Made by a program: the position numbers and the translations under genes | Source of the DNA: Okibacterium fritillariae | GTDB taxonomy: Bacteria > Actinomycetota > Actinomycetes > Actinomycetales > Microbacteriaceae | Assembly (NCBI RefSeq): GCF_900167575.1 | Contig: NZ_FUZP01000003.1 | Span: 248,001-312,000, forward strand | DNA length: 64,000 nucleotides | Direction: 5' to 3' | The notes under the pieces: generated by a model | The model's database searches: none | The model's input: the letters and a program-made list of their open reading frames with translations, nothing else | What the model was told of the DNA's origin: nothing | In this document: positions 9,014 to 18,169 of the stretch, one piece after another | How positions within the stretch are numbered: the stretch's first letter is position 1 | Layout of the letters: each line of letters opens with the position of its first letter

Positions 9014-9871
9014 ATGCGCATCGCCACCTGGAACGTCAACTCCATTCGCACCCGAGTGGGCCGCGTCGTCGACTGGATGGTCCGCGAAGACGTCGACGTC
9101 TTGGCCATGCAAGAGATCAAGTGCCGTGACGACCAGTTCCCGCACGATCCCTTTACCGAGGCCGGTTATGAGGTCGTCACGCACGGCCTCAACCAGTGGA
9201 ACGGCGTGGCCATCGCCAGCCGCCTGCCCATGGATGACATCGCCACCTCGTTCGCGGGCATGCCCGGTTTCGGCAAGGCCAACGCCACCAAGACGACCCC
9301 CGTGCTCGACCCAGACGGCAACCCGCTCGAGGCGCGCGCGATCGGCGCGACGGTCGACGGCGTGCGCGTGTGGAGCCTCTACGTTCCGAACGGCCGTGGC
9401 GTCGACGACCCGCACTACGAGTACAAGCTGCAGTGGCTGAACGCGTTGCGCGAAGACACGCAGGCGTGGCTGGCCGACGAGACGCTGCCGCTCGCGCTCA
9501 TGGGCGACTGGAACGTGGCCCCCTCCGACAGCGACATGGGCGACCCGTCGTTCGGCCCGGGCAGCACCCACATCTCGGGCCCCGAGCGCGACGCGTTCCA
9601 CGCCTTCGAGGCCATCGGCATGGTCGACGTCGTGCGCCCGATCGTGCCAGAGGGCTACACGTTCTGGGACTACAAGCAGCTGCGCTTCCCCCGCAACGAG
9701 GGCATGCGCATCGACTTCATCATGGGTTCACCCGCGTTCGCCGAACTCGTGACGGATGCCTCGATCCACCGCAACGAGCGCAAGGGCGACTCGCCCAGTG
9801 ACCACGTCCCGGTGCTCGTCGACCTTGCGCTCGAGGGCGAGGACGAAGACCGCCCGATGATCTTCGGCTGA
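9014..9871 (+). CDS. xth: Exodeoxyribonuclease III
   Basis: A 285-residue member of the exonuclease-endonuclease-phosphatase family, a DNA-repair AP endonuclease and 3'-5' exonuclease. Conserved blocks are MRIATWNVNSIRTR at the start, the metal-binding Glu in AMQEIKC, LMGDWNVAPSDSD, the RIDFIM block, and the catalytic Asp-His pair SDHVPV near the end. ATG at 9014 is chosen because the family always begins immediately before the IATWNVN strand; longer in-frame starts exist but overlap pyrE on the other strand. It is divergent from pyrE. Confidence 0.95.
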   Translation: MRIATWNVNSIRTRVGRVVDWMVREDVDVLAMQEIKCRDDQFPHDPFTEAGYEVVTHGLNQWNGVAIASRLPMDDIATSFAGMPGFGKANATKTTPVLDPDGNPLEARAIGATVDGVRVWSLYVPNGRGVDDPHYEYKLQWLNALREDTQAWLADETLPLALMGDWNVAPSDSDMGDPSFGPGSTHISGPERDAFHAFEAIGMVDVVRPIVPEGYTFWDYKQLRFPRNEGMRIDFIMGSPAFAELVTDASIHRNERKGDSPSDHVPVLVDLALEGEDEDRPMIFG

Positions 9872-9990
9872 CACGAGCGCGGCTCGGTATTCAGCGGCCT
9901 CGCGCATCCGGCGACTTCCGGGTACGGCGGCTCACGCATCCGGCGGGCTCGCGCGTCCGACGGCGCGGCCTGTCCGGCTAGGTTGGTGGG

Positions 9991-10749
9991 GTGACGACGC
10001 GACGACGGGTATGGATGCGCTGGGCGATCGCCGCGGCATCCGTCGTGGTCGCCGCCGGCCTCTGTGCTCTGCTCGTGGCCACGGGCGTGCTGTGGCCCAA
10101 CCGTTTCTTCGCCGCCGGGTACTCCGTGCGGGGCGTGGACGTGAGCGTGTATCAGGGCGATATCGACTGGGACACGCTGGCCGATCAGGACATCGACTTC
10201 GCGTTCATCAAGGCGACCGAGGGGTCGGGCAGCCAGGATTCGCGGTTCGCCGAGAATTGGCAGGCCGCACGCCAGACCGATCTCCTCGTCGGCGCCTACC
10301 ATTTCCTCAGTTTCGACAGCTCGGGCTCGACGCAGGCCGACAACATCATCGCCACGGTGCCCAACGAGACCGGCGCCCTGCCCGTGGTGGTGGATGTCGA
10401 GTGCTACGCCGACTACTGCGCGACGATGCCCACGAAGCAGCAGGTGCGAGACATCCTCGACCCCCTGCTGGCCGACCTCGAGGCGCATTACGGCGCGCCA
10501 CCCATCCTCTATGCCACGGCCGACTACTACGACTCGTATTTGCGTGACGGCTATGCCGAGAATCCGATCTGGATCCGCTCGGTCTTCACCCCGCCGACGC
10601 TTCCCGATGGACGCGCCTGGGATCTCTGGCAGTACTCCAACCGCGAGAAGCTGCCCGGCTACGAGGGCGACGAGGACTACATCGACCTCAACGTCTTCCG
10701 CGGCACGCTCGACGAGCTGAAGAGCCTGCGCGCCTCGGGCCAGCGCTAG
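9991..10749 (+). CDS. GH25 lysozyme-like muramidase, membrane anchored
   Basis: A 252-residue protein. An N-terminal hydrophobic segment (AIAAASVVVAAGLCALLVATGVL) acts as a signal anchor. The rest is a GH25 (1,4-beta-N-acetylmuramidase) domain: GVDVSVYQGDIDW at its start, AFIKATEGSG, GAYHFLSF, the catalytic DxE motif in VVVDVECY, and a C-terminal WDLWQYSN block. It would cut peptidoglycan glycan strands outside the membrane, in wall turnover or competition. GTG at 9991 follows a GGTGGGG stretch. Its stop codon overlaps that of the convergent PucR gene within the palindrome CTAG. Confidence 0.88.
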   Translation: MTTRRRVWMRWAIAAASVVVAAGLCALLVATGVLWPNRFFAAGYSVRGVDVSVYQGDIDWDTLADQDIDFAFIKATEGSGSQDSRFAENWQAARQTDLLVGAYHFLSFDSSGSTQADNIIATVPNETGALPVVVDVECYADYCATMPTKQQVRDILDPLLADLEAHYGAPPILYATADYYDSYLRDGYAENPIWIRSVFTPPTLPDGRAWDLWQYSNREKLPGYEGDEDYIDLNVFRGTLDELKSLRASGQR

Positions 10750-11906
10750 AAGCGGCCCGTCGCCTCCCAGTAGCGCACCAGTTTGAGCGCGAGGTGCAGC
10801 GAGCTGCGGCTGATGCCGTCGTCGAGCGCGGCCCTGACGGGTGCCGGCATGTTGTCGAGGCGGTAGTAGAGCGTGGTGCGGTGGATGTGCAGGCGTTCGC
10901 AGGCGTCGCGCGCGCGACCCCCGACATCCAGATAGGTCTCGACGGTCTCGCGTTGCAGGGGGTCGCCGCCGCCTGCCGTGAGTGCGTGGGCGGCGGGCGA
11001 GAACGTCTCGAGTTGTGAGCGATCGGCCTGGATGGCGGCGAGCATCGTCCAGGCGCCGAGCTCGCTGATGTCGGCCCGGGTGACGCCCGGTTTGATGGCA
11101 CCCGCCAGGTCGGCGGCGAGCGCGGCCTGGTCGGCGGCCGCGCTCAGGTCGTCGTGGTCGCGCGAGTGCCGGGCCGAGCCGATCGAGTGGATGGCGACGG
11201 CCAACTTGGATGCCTCGGCCGGGATGACACGGTCGGCCACATCGTTGTCGGCGGCGCGCCCGACGAAGAAGAGTGTGCCGTCGCGATCGCCGAGGAAGCC
11301 GATCGCGGGTGTGCTGAGCGAGCCGAGGTGACGGCCGAAAGCCACGCGCTGGATGGGGCCGATGCCCGGGTCGATGGCCACGGCGCGCACGATCGTGTTG
11401 CCGCCGCGTTGGATCCAGTTTTTGCGCAGCGCCTCGGCGAAGGCGGCGCGGCGCTCGGCCTCGTCGGCCGAGATGAGCCGGCCCATTACCGCGGCGCGCA
11501 GCGAGGTGGCGGCATGGGGGTTCTCGGCGAGGAGGTGCCGAGCGATCATCACCGACGCGTCGATGGCGGCGTGCTGGGCTTCGGTCAACGCGGGCAACCC
11601 CCCGACGATGATCGACATCATGGCCAGCAGGGTGTCGTCGTCGCGGATCGGCACGACGAGTCGCGCATGGGTGCCGAACGGAGCGAACGAGACGATGACG
11701 GGTTTCGTGGCCTGTAAGACCCCCTCGTTTTCGAGGTAGGTGCGCGGCTCGGGCGCGAGGGCGCGACGCAAGAGACTGTTCGTGCGGATGTCATCGACGT
11801 CGTCGCCCTGCGGGCTGGCCGCGAGGGACCGGAATTCGCGGTCGCCGATGACGACGGACCGCCCGAGCGCGAGGGACAGCTCGTCGACGAGTTCCTGCAG
11901 GTTCAT
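10746..11906 (-). CDS. PucR/CdaR-family transcriptional regulator
   Basis: A 386-residue regulator. The C-terminal PucR helix-turn-helix is recognised by AACERLHIHRTTLYYRLDNM. The upstream region resembles the sensor and GGDEF-like domains of this family (YLDVGG precedes the HTH). PucR/CdaR proteins control catabolic or stress genes in response to small metabolites. The next divergent gene, an alpha/beta hydrolase at 12096, is a plausible target because two 22-bp direct repeats lie between the two starts. The effector is unknown. Confidence 0.85.
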   Translation of the reverse strand: MNLQELVDELSLALGRSVVIGDREFRSLAASPQGDDVDDIRTNSLLRRALAPEPRTYLENEGVLQATKPVIVSFAPFGTHARLVVPIRDDDTLLAMMSIIVGGLPALTEAQHAAIDASVMIARHLLAENPHAATSLRAAVMGRLISADEAERRAAFAEALRKNWIQRGGNTIVRAVAIDPGIGPIQRVAFGRHLGSLSTPAIGFLGDRDGTLFFVGRAADNDVADRVIPAEASKLAVAIHSIGSARHSRDHDDLSAAADQAALAADLAGAIKPGVTRADISELGAWTMLAAIQADRSQLETFSPAAHALTAGGGDPLQRETVETYLDVGGRARDACERLHIHRTTLYYRLDNMPAPVRAALDDGISRSSLHLALKLVRYWEATGRF

Positions 11907-11963
11907 CGACTTCCTCTCTGATCGGGCGATGCTCTCTCTGCATCATTGTGGTGCTGTGCCCCG

Positions 11964-12007
11964 CTGGACAAGTGACGGAACAGGTCTGGACAGGTGACGG
12001 AACGGGA
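11964..12007. promoter_or_regulatory. Two 22-bp direct repeats between PucR and hydrolase genes
   Basis: Two head-to-tail copies starting at 11964 and 11986 share CTGGACA, then RGTGACGGAAC. Only a few positions differ. The period equals about two helical turns, as expected for cooperative regulator sites on one face of the DNA. The position, between the divergent PucR and hydrolase genes, suggests a control site for one or both. Confidence 0.55.
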
Positions 12008-12095
12008 ATGGGCTGCCGCACGTATCGCCAGGACCCGCTTCGCCGTAGGTTCGGCATGACCGCAACACTTCCGGCTCGCGAGAGGGACAACACGC

Positions 12096-12917
12096 ATGCC
12101 TTACATCACCACTACCGATGGAACCGAGATCTATTACACCGAACAGGGCTCGGGTCAGCCCGTGCTGCTCAGCCACGGCTGGCCGCTGTCGTCGGACGCC
12201 TGGCAGAAGGAGCTGAAAGTCTTGGCCGATGCCGGCTACCGCGCGATCGCGCATGATCGCCGCGGCCACGGGCGCTCATCGAAGACCTACACGGGCAACG
12301 ACATGGACACCTATGCTCAGGACCTCGCCGAACTGGTCGAAGCCCTCGACCTGCACGATCTCGTCGTCATCGGTCATTCGACCGGTGGTGGCGAAGTCGT
12401 GCGCTACGCAGCGCAGCACGGCGAGGGGCGCGTCGTGAAGGTCATCACCGCCGGGGCCGTTCCGCCCCTCATGGTGAAGACCGACGATAACCCCGAGGGC
12501 ACGCCCATCGAGGTATTCGACGGCATCCGCGCCGGTGTGCTCGAGGATGCGTCGCAGTTCTACCAGGACCTGAGCGAGGCGTTCTTCGGCGCGAACCGCG
12601 AGGGCAGCTCGGTGTCTCAGGGAGCCAAGGATGATTTCTGGCGCCAGGGCATGCTGGTCAACCTCGCCGCGGCCTACGACTGCGTGAAGGCGTTCTCCGA
12701 GACCGACTTCACCGATGACCTCAAGGCCCTGGATGTGCCGATCTTTATCGCGCACGGCGACGACGACCAGATCGTGCCGATCGCGGCGGCGGCCGAGAAG
12801 ACCATCACGCTCGTCAAGGACGGCACCCTGAAGGTCTATGCGGGTGCCCCGCACGGCATCCATGGCGCCTACCAGACCGAACTCGACCAGGACATTCTCG
12901 AGTTCATCAAGGAATAG
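12096..12917 (+). CDS. Alpha/beta hydrolase (non-haem chloroperoxidase-like)
   Basis: A 273-residue cytoplasmic alpha/beta hydrolase of the cofactor-free haloperoxidase/arylesterase group. Visible are the oxyanion segment LLSHGWPLSSDAW, the strand-turn DRRGHGRSSK, the nucleophile elbow VIGHSTGGGEVVRY (Ser in GHSTGG), the acid in IAHGDDDQIVP and the catalytic His in GAPHGIHGA. The family hydrolyses esters and, with peroxide, forms peracids. It stands alone and may be controlled by the divergent PucR gene through the repeats upstream. Confidence 0.88.
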   Translation: MPYITTTDGTEIYYTEQGSGQPVLLSHGWPLSSDAWQKELKVLADAGYRAIAHDRRGHGRSSKTYTGNDMDTYAQDLAELVEALDLHDLVVIGHSTGGGEVVRYAAQHGEGRVVKVITAGAVPPLMVKTDDNPEGTPIEVFDGIRAGVLEDASQFYQDLSEAFFGANREGSSVSQGAKDDFWRQGMLVNLAAAYDCVKAFSETDFTDDLKALDVPIFIAHGDDDQIVPIAAAAEKTITLVKDGTLKVYAGAPHGIHGAYQTELDQDILEFIKE

Positions 12918-13165
12918 CCTGGCGCCGCGCCTGACCTGCGCACAGGCCGCGCCCGCAGACTCTGCGCGAGGTAGGTGGCGTTCACGCAGACACTATCGGT
13001 GCGAACGCGGGCGTGCAGACCACGAAGCGGCTCACCCCAGGGTGGGCCGCTTCGTGCGTGCTGCTGACGTCTGCGGGCATCCATGCCCGCGAGTACGGCT
13101 CGTGCCGCGGCACGAGACTGTCGCGTGAGCGACCCGCTCCCGGCGAAGCCGTCCCGTCACGACGA
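12918..13165. other. Convergent intergenic region with a strong hairpin
   Basis: No convincing gene is present. From 13021 to 13056 the arms CACGAAGCGGC and GCCGCTTCGTG pair perfectly around a short GC-rich loop. There is no U-tract on either strand, but the position between convergent genes suits a bidirectional transcription end. Confidence 0.6.
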
Positions 13166-13339
13166 CTAGTTCTTGAAGACATCCTTGACGTCTTCGCCGG
13201 TCTGCTTGACGTTGGCCTTGGTCTGGTCGGCCTTGCCCTCGGCGGCGAGCTTGTCGTTGTTGGTCACGTTGCCGACCGCTTCTTTCGCCTTGCCGGCGAG
13301 TTCTTCAGCGGCGTTCTTGATCTTGTCTGCTGCGCTCAT
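13166..13339 (-). CDS. CsbD-family stress-response protein (57 residues)
   Basis: A small hydrophilic protein that starts MSAADKIKNAAEELAGKAKE and ends DVKDVFKN. It matches the CsbD pattern: a Lys/Ala/Glu-rich helix with GNVTNNDKLAAEGKADQ, where the LAAEGKADQ phrase is diagnostic. CsbD-like proteins accumulate in general stress, but their biochemical function is unknown. The ribosome site GAAAGGGG lies upstream of the ATG. A 15-base palindrome at 13396-13410 in its upstream region may be an operator. Confidence 0.85.
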   Translation of the reverse strand: MSAADKIKNAAEELAGKAKEAVGNVTNNDKLAAEGKADQTKANVKQTGEDVKDVFKN

Positions 13340-13395
13340 GATGAGCCCCTTTCACGAATCGGGTTACGTACACGGATAAGACGGGTCGTCGCCGG

Positions 13396-13410
13396 GTTTC
13401 GTCACGAAAC
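13396..13410. promoter_or_regulatory. 15-bp palindrome upstream of the CsbD-like gene
   Basis: GTTTCGTCACGAAAC is a perfect inverted repeat with one central base. It lies about 57 bases before the CsbD start codon. No regulator is encoded next to it, so the binding factor is unknown. Confidence 0.4.
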
Positions 13411-13507
13411 TCATGCGACTTTTTCTTCATACCGGGTTCGCTGCCGTGCCCGCAAGCGGATTGTGACCACTTCGGGGCAATCCGAAGGGGCCGCTGCGCG
13501 GCACTCC

Positions 13508-13987
13508 TCAGCCGCCGAAGAGCTTGCCGAAAAAGCCCTTCTTGCGCGAGTAGCCCGCCGCCGTGAGGGCGTCGATGAGCGGCTGCTTGATCTCGTCGGT
13601 GTCGAAGCGATAGCCGAAGAACTGGCCCGTGTGCGTGCCTTGGCGGTCCGTCGACTCCGAGGCGAGCGCGAAGCTCTTGTTGAGCGTGAACGACTTCTGC
13701 GAGCCGCTCTGCCACTTCTTCTCGCCGTGCAGCCCGTCGGCGTTGACGGTGGCCTCGGCATCCGCCGACGTTTCGTCGAATTCCCACGTGCCGTCGTCGG
13801 GGTCGAGCGTCACATAGAGGTCGTAGGACCCCTGGCGCACGCCCGCGCCGAAGAAACCGAGCCACTTCTGGTCGGCGTACTTCCACGTGGCGCGGATGCC
13901 GACGGCGGTGGGTTCGTAGAAGAAGGGGCGGTCGTCGCTGTTGAGCGCGAGAACCCGGTTCTGAGCATCCTGCATCGATTCGGCCAT
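13508..13987 (-). CDS. Conserved hypothetical protein, 159 residues
   Basis: The function is not recognised. The product starts MAESMQDAQNRVLALNSDD, contains TWKYADQKWLGFFGAG, a probable beta-rich middle (YDLYVTLDPDDGTWEF) and ends with a basic, aromatic tail (SRKKGFFGKLFGG). No membrane helix or signal peptide is seen, so it is probably cytoplasmic. ATG at 13987 is chosen because the frame further upstream crosses the promoter and start of the divergent phzF-like gene. The tail KKGFFGKLFGG could contact membrane or protein partners, which is speculation. Confidence 0.65.
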   Translation of the reverse strand: MAESMQDAQNRVLALNSDDRPFFYEPTAVGIRATWKYADQKWLGFFGAGVRQGSYDLYVTLDPDDGTWEFDETSADAEATVNADGLHGEKKWQSGSQKSFTLNKSFALASESTDRQGTHTGQFFGYRFDTDEIKQPLIDALTAAGYSRKKGFFGKLFGG

Positions 13988-14074
13988 GCGGTGAGCATAG
14001 GGCAGGATCGCGCTGACCGGCAGTGGCGAATTGGCCTCTTGCCCGGGGAGCATGGCCCTCGTCAGACTGAGAGG

Positions 14075-14977
14075 ATGACCGCTGATGTCCTGCGCCTGAG
14101 CGCCTTCGCCGATGGAAACCCCGGGGGCAACCCCGCCGGAGTCGTGCTCGACGCGCGCCCCCTCGACGGCGAGACCATGCAGGCCATCGCGCGCCGCGTG
14201 GGATACGCCGAGACGGCCTTCGTCGTGGAGCACGCCGTGGGCGGCGACCCGCGGCACGTGCGCCTGCGCTATTTCTCGCCTGGAGCCGAGGTTCCCTTCT
14301 GCGGCCACGCCACCATCGCCACGGCCGTCGCCCTCGCCGAGCGGGACGGTGTGGGCACCTACGTGTTCGGCACGGCCGCGGGCGATGTGCGCATCGAGAC
14401 CTCGACGGGAGCCGACGGCGCGGTCACGGCCGCGTTCACGAGCGTCGAACCCGAGGTGCGCGAGCTCGGCGGCTCCACCACCGCTGAACTGCTCTCACTG
14501 ATCGGCGTCGGGCCGGATGACCTCGACACCCGCTTCCCCGTTCGCGAATCGTTCGCGGGCAATTGGCATCCGGTCGTCGCCATCCGCGAGCTCGAGCGCT
14601 TCGACGCGTTCACGTTCGACCCGGCCGCCATGCGGGCGCTCATGGACGCGCGGGGCTGGGCAGGCACCGTCACGGTCATCCACGTGCCCGATTCGGATGC
14701 CGGAGGCGACACGCCGCCCGCCCACCTCGAGATCGAGGCGCGCAACCTGTTCCCCGTCGGGGCCATCACAGAAGACCCGGCGACCGGTTCGGCCGCGGCG
14801 TCCCTCGGCGGCTACCTGCGGTCGCTCGGTGCCGTGGCGACGCCGGCCCGCGTGTTGGTGCGGCAAGGGCGGCACGTGGGATTGCCCAGCCTGCTGACGG
14901 TCGACATCCCTGTCGCCGGCGGCGTCACCGTGACGGGCACGGCGACGCCCATCGACGAGCCGGAGCTTGAGGCCTGA
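14075..14977 (+). CDS. PhzF-family isomerase / epimerase
   Basis: A 300-residue member of the PhzF (diaminopimelate-epimerase-fold) family. The N-terminal signature LSAFADGNPGGNPAGVVLDAR and the active-site Glu in YAETAFVVE are present, as are PFCGHATIATAVAL and the late ITEDPATGSAAASLGGYL glycine loop. Family members isomerise small carboxylic acids; most chromosomal members have no known substrate and are not evidence of phenazine production. The ATG at 14075 follows GAGAGG. It is divergent from the hypothetical gene. Confidence 0.88.
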   Translation: MTADVLRLSAFADGNPGGNPAGVVLDARPLDGETMQAIARRVGYAETAFVVEHAVGGDPRHVRLRYFSPGAEVPFCGHATIATAVALAERDGVGTYVFGTAAGDVRIETSTGADGAVTAAFTSVEPEVRELGGSTTAELLSLIGVGPDDLDTRFPVRESFAGNWHPVVAIRELERFDAFTFDPAAMRALMDARGWAGTVTVIHVPDSDAGGDTPPAHLEIEARNLFPVGAITEDPATGSAAASLGGYLRSLGAVATPARVLVRQGRHVGLPSLLTVDIPVAGGVTVTGTATPIDEPELEA

Positions 14978-15064
14978 CGACCTGACCGCTAACTGTTCGG
15001 CAGCTCGGCGGTCCGGCGAAGAAATTCCTCGGGCAGCGAGAGCATGGCAGCGCCATACTGAGGC

Positions 15065-15451
15065 ATGGGTAGAAGCGACGCTGCGGCGGACGAGTATTGG
15101 GCGGGGCTCGAGCATCCGATGGCCGAGTCGGCCCGAGGCTTGCGCGCTGCGCTCCTCGATGCGGCGCCCGGCGTCGTCGAGACGCTGAAGTGGAAGGCCC
15201 CGAACTTCGCGACCGTGGACGATTTTGCGACCTTCAACTTTCGGCGGCCGACGGCGGTTCAGGTGATTCTGCACACGGGCGCGAAACCGAAGCCCGAGCA
15301 TCCCGAGATCACCGTGGATGCCCCGGCGGGCTTGTTGCGCTGGGCCGACCGCAACCGAGCCGTCGTCACCTTCGGCTCATCCGACCAGATCCTCGAACAC
15401 CGCGATGCCTTCGCCACCCTCGTCCAATCGTGGGCCGCGCAGCTGCGCTGA
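15065..15451 (+). CDS. DUF1801 (YdhG/Fra-like) protein
   Basis: A 128-residue cytoplasmic protein of the DUF1801 family. Recognisable parts are the N-terminal LRAALLDAAPGVVETLKWKAPNF, where the W-K-x-P-x-F block is the family signature, then FNFRRPTAVQVILHTGAKPK and the C-terminal RNRAVVTFGSSDQI. Members include the Bacillus frataxin-like iron chaperone, but iron-binding residues are not obvious here, so no function is claimed. It converges on the amino-acid permease. Confidence 0.8.
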   Translation: MGRSDAAADEYWAGLEHPMAESARGLRAALLDAAPGVVETLKWKAPNFATVDDFATFNFRRPTAVQVILHTGAKPKPEHPEITVDAPAGLLRWADRNRAVVTFGSSDQILEHRDAFATLVQSWAAQLR

Positions 15452-15471
15452 CTGCGTACCAAACTCAGAAA

Positions 15472-17058
15472 TCAGCGGCCGGAGCGGCGGTCCGACGGGT
15501 CGCCGTCGCCGGACGCGGGACCGCCGCCGATGGGCGAGCGGTTGGCCACGGCCGGGAACGCGCCCGTGTGGCCGTCGCGCGCCTTGGCGATCTCGAGCAC
15601 GCGCGGTTTGGCGAAGTGCCAGCCGACGATGAGGGCCGGGATGATGAGCACGAGCGACGAGACCGTGAGGGTTCCCGTGGGCCAGTCGAAGGCCATGAGC
15701 ACCAGCACGACGGCGAGGAAGACGAGCGTGATCCACGACGTGACGGGCGCCCCCGGCATCCGGAATGACGGTCGCTTCAGGCGACCCTGAGCCGCCCAGC
15801 GCTGCAATTGCATCTGGCAGATCACGATCATGGCCCACGTGCTGATGATGCCGAGCGCGGCCACGTTGAGCACGATTTCGAAGGCTTCCTCGGGGACGAA
15901 GGCGTTGAGGGCGATGCCGAACAGCGCGATGACGACCGTGAGCATAATGCCGCCGTAGGGCACACCCGCCTTGTTCATGCGGGTGGTGAACTTGGGCGCG
16001 GCGCCCGACATCCCCATCGAGTGCAGAATGCGGCCCGTCGAGTAGAGGCCGGCGTTCAGGCTCGAGAGCGCCGCCGTGAGCACCACGAAGTTCATGATCG
16101 ACCCGGCGATCTCGCCCGTCTCGGGGTTGCCGAGGTGCGAGAAGAACGTGACGAACGGGCTCTGACCCGCCTTGTAGGTGTCATAGGGCAGCAGCAACGA
16201 GAGCAGCAGGATCGAACCGACGTAGAACACGGCGATGCGGAACACGACCGAGTTGATGGCGCGCGGCATGACCTTCTCGGGGTTGGCGGTCTCGCCGGCC
16301 GCCGTGCCCACGAGCTCGATCGAGGCGTAGGCGAAGAGCACACCCGTCACCGTGATGACGCCGGGCAACAGGCCCGTGGGGAAGAAACCGCCGTTGTCGG
16401 CCAGCATCGCGACGCCCGTGACGCCCTCCTCGGTGGGCCAACCAGCCGCCAGAAACACGGTGCCGATGCCAAGGAACGCCACGAGCGCGACGACCTTGAT
16501 GAGCGCGAACCAGAACTCCAGCTCACCGAACACCTTGACCGACACGAGGTTCACGCCGAGCACCACGACGAGCGCGATGAGCGCGAGCAGCCACTGCGGC
16601 ACGACCGTGAACATCGACCAGAACTGGGCATAGAGCGCCACGGCCGTGACATCGACGATGGCCGTCATGGCCCAGTTGAGGAAGTACATCCATCCGGCCA
16701 CGAAGGCGGCCTTCTCGCCGAAGAACTCGCGCGCGTAGGACACGAACGACCCGGAGGACGGGCGGTGCAGCACCAGCTCGCCGAGCGCACGCAGGATGAA
16801 GAACGCGAACACGCCGCACACGGCGTAGACGATGACGAGCGACGGGCCCGCGATGGCGAGCCGGCCACCCGCGCCCATGAACAGCCCCGTGCCGATGGCG
16901 CCACCGATGGCGATCATCTGCAGCTGACGCGACTTCAGGTTCTTCTGGTAGCCGGCCTGCTCGGCGTCGAAGCTCGAGTTCGGTTGGTAGTCCGGGAGAT
17001 CAGCCGTGGTGTCGGGCTTCGCCGAGGGGGAACGGCCGGCGTCGGGGAAATGCGTCAT
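15472..17058 (-). CDS. APC-family amino-acid permease
   Basis: A 528-residue secondary transporter with about 12 hydrophobic helices. The first helix has the APC signature [23 protein letters not shown], followed by the family's conserved RALGEL and [23 protein letters not shown]. It belongs to the amino-acid/proton symporter branch (AAT type), with AnsP-, CycA- and GABA-permease-like members. The exact amino acid is not predictable. ATG at 17058 follows AAAGGACGA. An intrinsic-terminator-like hairpin in its 5' leader (17101-17156) suggests attenuation. Confidence 0.88.
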   Translation of the reverse strand: MTHFPDAGRSPSAKPDTTADLPDYQPNSSFDAEQAGYQKNLKSRQLQMIAIGGAIGTGLFMGAGGRLAIAGPSLVIVYAVCGVFAFFILRALGELVLHRPSSGSFVSYAREFFGEKAAFVAGWMYFLNWAMTAIVDVTAVALYAQFWSMFTVVPQWLLALIALVVVLGVNLVSVKVFGELEFWFALIKVVALVAFLGIGTVFLAAGWPTEEGVTGVAMLADNGGFFPTGLLPGVITVTGVLFAYASIELVGTAAGETANPEKVMPRAINSVVFRIAVFYVGSILLLSLLLPYDTYKAGQSPFVTFFSHLGNPETGEIAGSIMNFVVLTAALSSLNAGLYSTGRILHSMGMSGAAPKFTTRMNKAGVPYGGIMLTVVIALFGIALNAFVPEEAFEIVLNVAALGIISTWAMIVICQMQLQRWAAQGRLKRPSFRMPGAPVTSWITLVFLAVVLVLMAFDWPTGTLTVSSLVLIIPALIVGWHFAKPRVLEIAKARDGHTGAFPAVANRSPIGGGPASGDGDPSDRRSGR

Positions 17059-17100
17059 GGGGTCGTCCTTTCGCAGACGGCCAGCATGCCACGGCTCCGC

Positions 17101-17156
17101 AAAAAACTGAGATTTCGACGCCCTCCCTTCGGCGTGTCGCACGGGAGGGCAAATCT
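17101..17156 (-). promoter_or_regulatory. Terminator-like hairpin in the permease leader (possible attenuator)
   Basis: Read on the minus strand, AGATTT-GCCCTCCC pairs with GGGAGGGC-(GTCG)-AAATCT across a 15-base loop and is followed at once by CAGTTTTTT. That is an intrinsic terminator placed 43 bases before the permease ATG. The region upstream on this strand contains no gene it could terminate, because the ABC operon diverges. Conditional read-through control of the permease is therefore the simplest reading. Confidence 0.5.
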
Positions 17157-17173
17157 TATTGGTCGGCCGGGGT

Positions 17174-17192
17174 CTGTTACGTCGTGTGACAG
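17174..17192. promoter_or_regulatory. Imperfect palindrome in the permease/ABC intergenic region
   Basis: CTGTTAC and GTGTGACAG-type arms form an interrupted inverted repeat. A perfect CCTCGCGAGG palindrome follows at 17205-17214, just before the ABC start codon. Both are candidate operators in a divergent promoter region; no cognate regulator is nearby. Confidence 0.35.
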
Positions 17193-17233
17193 CAGGCGAA
17201 ACATCCTCGCGAGGCCCTGGGTAGCGTTGAAAC

Positions 17234-18088
17234 ATGGCCACCCTCACCTCCACCACCGCTGCCAACACGGCGTTCTCGGTGCGTTTCGACGGGCTCAGCC
17301 GCAGCTTTCCGGTCGAGAAGAAGCGCGGCCGCGCCGCCTCGACGACGGATGTCGCTACCCCGGCCTGGGGCGAGCGCACCGTGTTGCGCGACATCGACCT
17401 GACCATCGCGCCCGGCGAGGTCGTCGCCATCCTGGGCACGAGCGGATGCGGCAAGTCCACGCTCCTGCGCATCGCGGGCGGCCTCGACACGGCGTCGACG
17501 GGTGACGCGTTCATCGGCGACCAGCCCGTCGCCGGCACCGACGGCCGCACGGCCATCGGCTTCCAGGAGCCCCGCCTGCTCCCCTGGCGCAGCGTCACCG
17601 ACAACGTGGCCATCGGCCTGCCGCCCGGCACCGACAAGAAGGCCGGCGCCGAACGCGTCGCCACCCTCATCGACCTGGTCGGCCTCGGCGAATTCGCCGG
17701 GCACCGCCCCCGTGAGATCTCGGGCGGCATGGCGCAGCGCACCTCGCTCGCCCGCGCACTCGCCCGCAACCCCGGCGTGCTGCTGCTCGACGAACCCTTC
17801 GGGGCGTTGGATGCGCTGACCCGGTTGAAGATGCAGGACCTGCTGCTCGACATCCATCGCGCCGCCCCCACCACCGTGCTGCTCGTCACGCACGACGTCG
17901 ACGAGGCGCTGCAACTGGCCGACCGCGTCATTCTGCTCGGCCGCGAAGACGGGCGAGACGGCTCGACCATCGTCGAAACCCTCACCGTGCCGGGCGAACG
18001 CCCCCGCGACCGCGGATCAGCAGACCTGGCCGAGCTGCGCGGACGCCTGCTCGACGGACTCGGCATCGACCGGCACACCCGCCGCTGA
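17234..18088 (+). CDS. ssuB: ABC transporter ATP-binding protein (SsuB/TauB type)
   Basis: A 284-residue ATPase of the nitrate/sulfonate/taurine importer family. The Walker A motif is GTSGCGKST, the Q-loop region is [14 protein letters not shown] (the LLPW motif is typical of SsuB/TauB/NrtD), the signature is [15 protein letters not shown], Walker B is [12 protein letters not shown], and the switch His lies in [11 protein letters not shown]. It powers the importer whose lipoprotein and permease follow in the same direction. A 30-residue extension precedes the ATPase core. Confidence 0.9.
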   Translation: MATLTSTTAANTAFSVRFDGLSRSFPVEKKRGRAASTTDVATPAWGERTVLRDIDLTIAPGEVVAILGTSGCGKSTLLRIAGGLDTASTGDAFIGDQPVAGTDGRTAIGFQEPRLLPWRSVTDNVAIGLPPGTDKKAGAERVATLIDLVGLGEFAGHRPREISGGMAQRTSLARALARNPGVLLLDEPFGALDALTRLKMQDLLLDIHRAAPTTVLLVTHDVDEALQLADRVILLGREDGRDGSTIVETLTVPGERPRDRGSADLAELRGRLLDGLGIDRHTRR

Positions 18089-18169
18089 GCCATCCCACCC
18101 GCTTTCCCCCGACATCTCCCCGTTCTGCACCTCACCGCCCTCCTGCACCATCAGCCCAGAAGGACCCTC

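Noticed and set aside
8396-9601. Upstream extension of the septum-like reading frame on the minus strand
   Set aside because: It runs antisense or in another frame through pyrE and xth; GTG at 8395 has a proper ribosome site.
13013-14074. Upstream extension of the PhzF frame
   Set aside because: It crosses the CsbD-like gene and the hypothetical gene on the other strand; the PhzF family starts at 14075.
17059-18135. Upstream extension of the amino-acid permease frame
   Set aside because: It runs antisense through the ABC ATPase; the permease begins at 17058.
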